From the NCBI GenBank assembly GCA_947447465.1, contig CANFKE010000003.1, forward strand, positions 62,001-126,000: a stretch of DNA of 64,000 nucleotides, given 5' to 3'. Below the pieces are notes generated by a model. The model did not search any database, was not told where the DNA came from, and saw only the letters and a program-made list of their open reading frames with translations. The position numbers and the translations under genes were made by a program. Numbering within the stretch: position 1 is the stretch's first letter; each line of letters starts with the position of its first letter. This document shows positions 63,608-64,000 of the stretch, piece after piece. The DNA comes from Chitinophagaceae bacterium. Lineage in GTDB: Bacteria; Bacteroidota; Bacteroidia; Chitinophagales; Chitinophagaceae.

Positions 63608-64000
63608 TCAATAGAACTGTGTCAGATAAGGATAACGTTCTTCATAAAGTGCTTTTACTCTTTTCAGTATCGTTTCCCTCAGACCGTCTATGTTCAATCT
63701 TTCAGTTGCTGAGATAAAGATGGCCATGTTGTTAGTAAGATGCTGCCAGCGGTCATTGAGCTGTACCAGCATATCTTGTTTTACTTCCGGGTCCAGCCAT
63801 TTATCAAATGTATTGGCCTCATACAGGTCCATCTTATTAAAGATGACCATAATAGGCTTATCAAATGCTTTTAACTCCTGCAATGTTTTATTGACTACAC
63901 CCATCTGATCTTCATAGGCAGGGTGCGAAATATCTACCACATGCAACAGGCAATCCGCCTCTCTCACCTCATCAAGCGTACTTTTAAAGCTCTCTACCAA
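63608..64000 (-). CDS. hflX: GTPase HflX, 3' part only
   Basis: The window holds the C-terminal 130 residues of HflX, a ribosome-binding GTPase that splits or rescues stalled ribosomes. VESFKSTLDEVREADCLLHVVDISHP is the G3-G4 linker region of HflX, NKMD is G4 and ISATERLNIDGL is the G5 SAT region. The N-terminal domain and Walker A are beyond the right edge. Confidence 0.93.
   Translation of the reverse strand: MVESFKSTLDEVREADCLLHVVDISHPAYEDQMGVVNKTLQELKAFDKPIMVIFNKMDLYEANTFDKWLDPEVKQDMLVQLNDRWQHLTNNMAIFISATERLNIDGLRETILKRVKALYEERYPYLTQFY

Noticed and set aside
1..64000. tRNA, rRNA, tmRNA or riboswitch genes
   Set aside because: I looked at the intergenic regions for cloverleaf or conserved RNA motifs and saw none; a covariance search would be needed to exclude them.

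Overview
The window reads as a piece of a Bacteroidota chromosome, most likely a Chitinophagaceae-like member (the phylum is well supported, the family is my inference). The evidence is a gliding-motility/type IX secretion C-terminal domain protein (10339-14280), paired ExbD proteins with an ExbB and a TonB, an S9B dipeptidyl peptidase, a YfhO-type membrane protein, DUF3857 transglutaminases, a YwqK/MORN-repeat protein, and several upstream regions carrying the Bacteroidota -7 element TAnnTTTG. I see no rRNA, tRNA, prophage or CRISPR array. Most of the window is ordinary housekeeping chromosome. Both ends cut genes: a ComA-type phosphosulfolactate synthase on the left and hflX on the right.

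Layout. 1-3279 (+): end of comA, a 1-Cys peroxiredoxin, an exported dipeptidyl peptidase. 3280-3764: an intergenic array of hairpins separated by a 16-base constant sequence. 3765-14280 (-): a lipid A-type acyltransferase, an overlapping set (inward-rectifier K+ channel, polysaccharide flippase, hexapeptide acetyltransferase, YfhO protein) and a 1313-residue secreted Ig-like protein. 14625-17022 (+): dnaG and ruvX. 17169-20558 (-): mfd. 20664-21575 (+): unknown exported protein. 21584-25750 (-): a vWA/PP2C/kinase triad like E. coli YegL-PphC-YegI, with a 260-bp tandem repeat lying between the phosphatase and the kinase. 26820-31658 (+): cysteine desulfurase, YihY/BrkB protein, a cytochrome c plus PHM-like copper monooxygenase lipoprotein, rpsP, osmC. 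31732-33633 (-): parE. 34797-37916 (+): exbB-exbD-exbD-tonB. 38181-41237 (+): desaturase, amidohydrolase, IS200/REP-type transposase with hairpins behind it. 41453-44894 (-): nrdB-nrdA. 45735-46427 (+): lipoprotein. 46478-53708 (-): three-gene exported TPR-MORN/transglutaminase operon. 53847-55904 (+): small membrane protein and an uncharacterised radical SAM protein. 55959-58409 (-): recQ and a small unknown. 58604-62155 (+): ilvE, CPBP protease, accD, smpB. 62220-64000 (-): PAS histidine kinase and hflX.

Working together. The TonB block energises outer-membrane transport. The flippase, acetyltransferase, YfhO, acyltransferase and Ig-like protein point to cell-surface construction. dnaG, ruvX, mfd, parE, recQ and nrdAB cover DNA metabolism. 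The most unusual material is the kinase/phosphatase/vWA triad, the TPR-MORN/transglutaminase operon, the cytochrome-PHM fusion, and a network of short hairpin repeats recurring at 3.3-3.7, 17.1, 25.9-26.3 and 34.0-34.4 kb. Start codons were moved from the longest possible reading frame where signal peptides, promoters or family alignment argued for it (10339, 26820, 31248, 39536, 40785, 57933 and 60692 entries).
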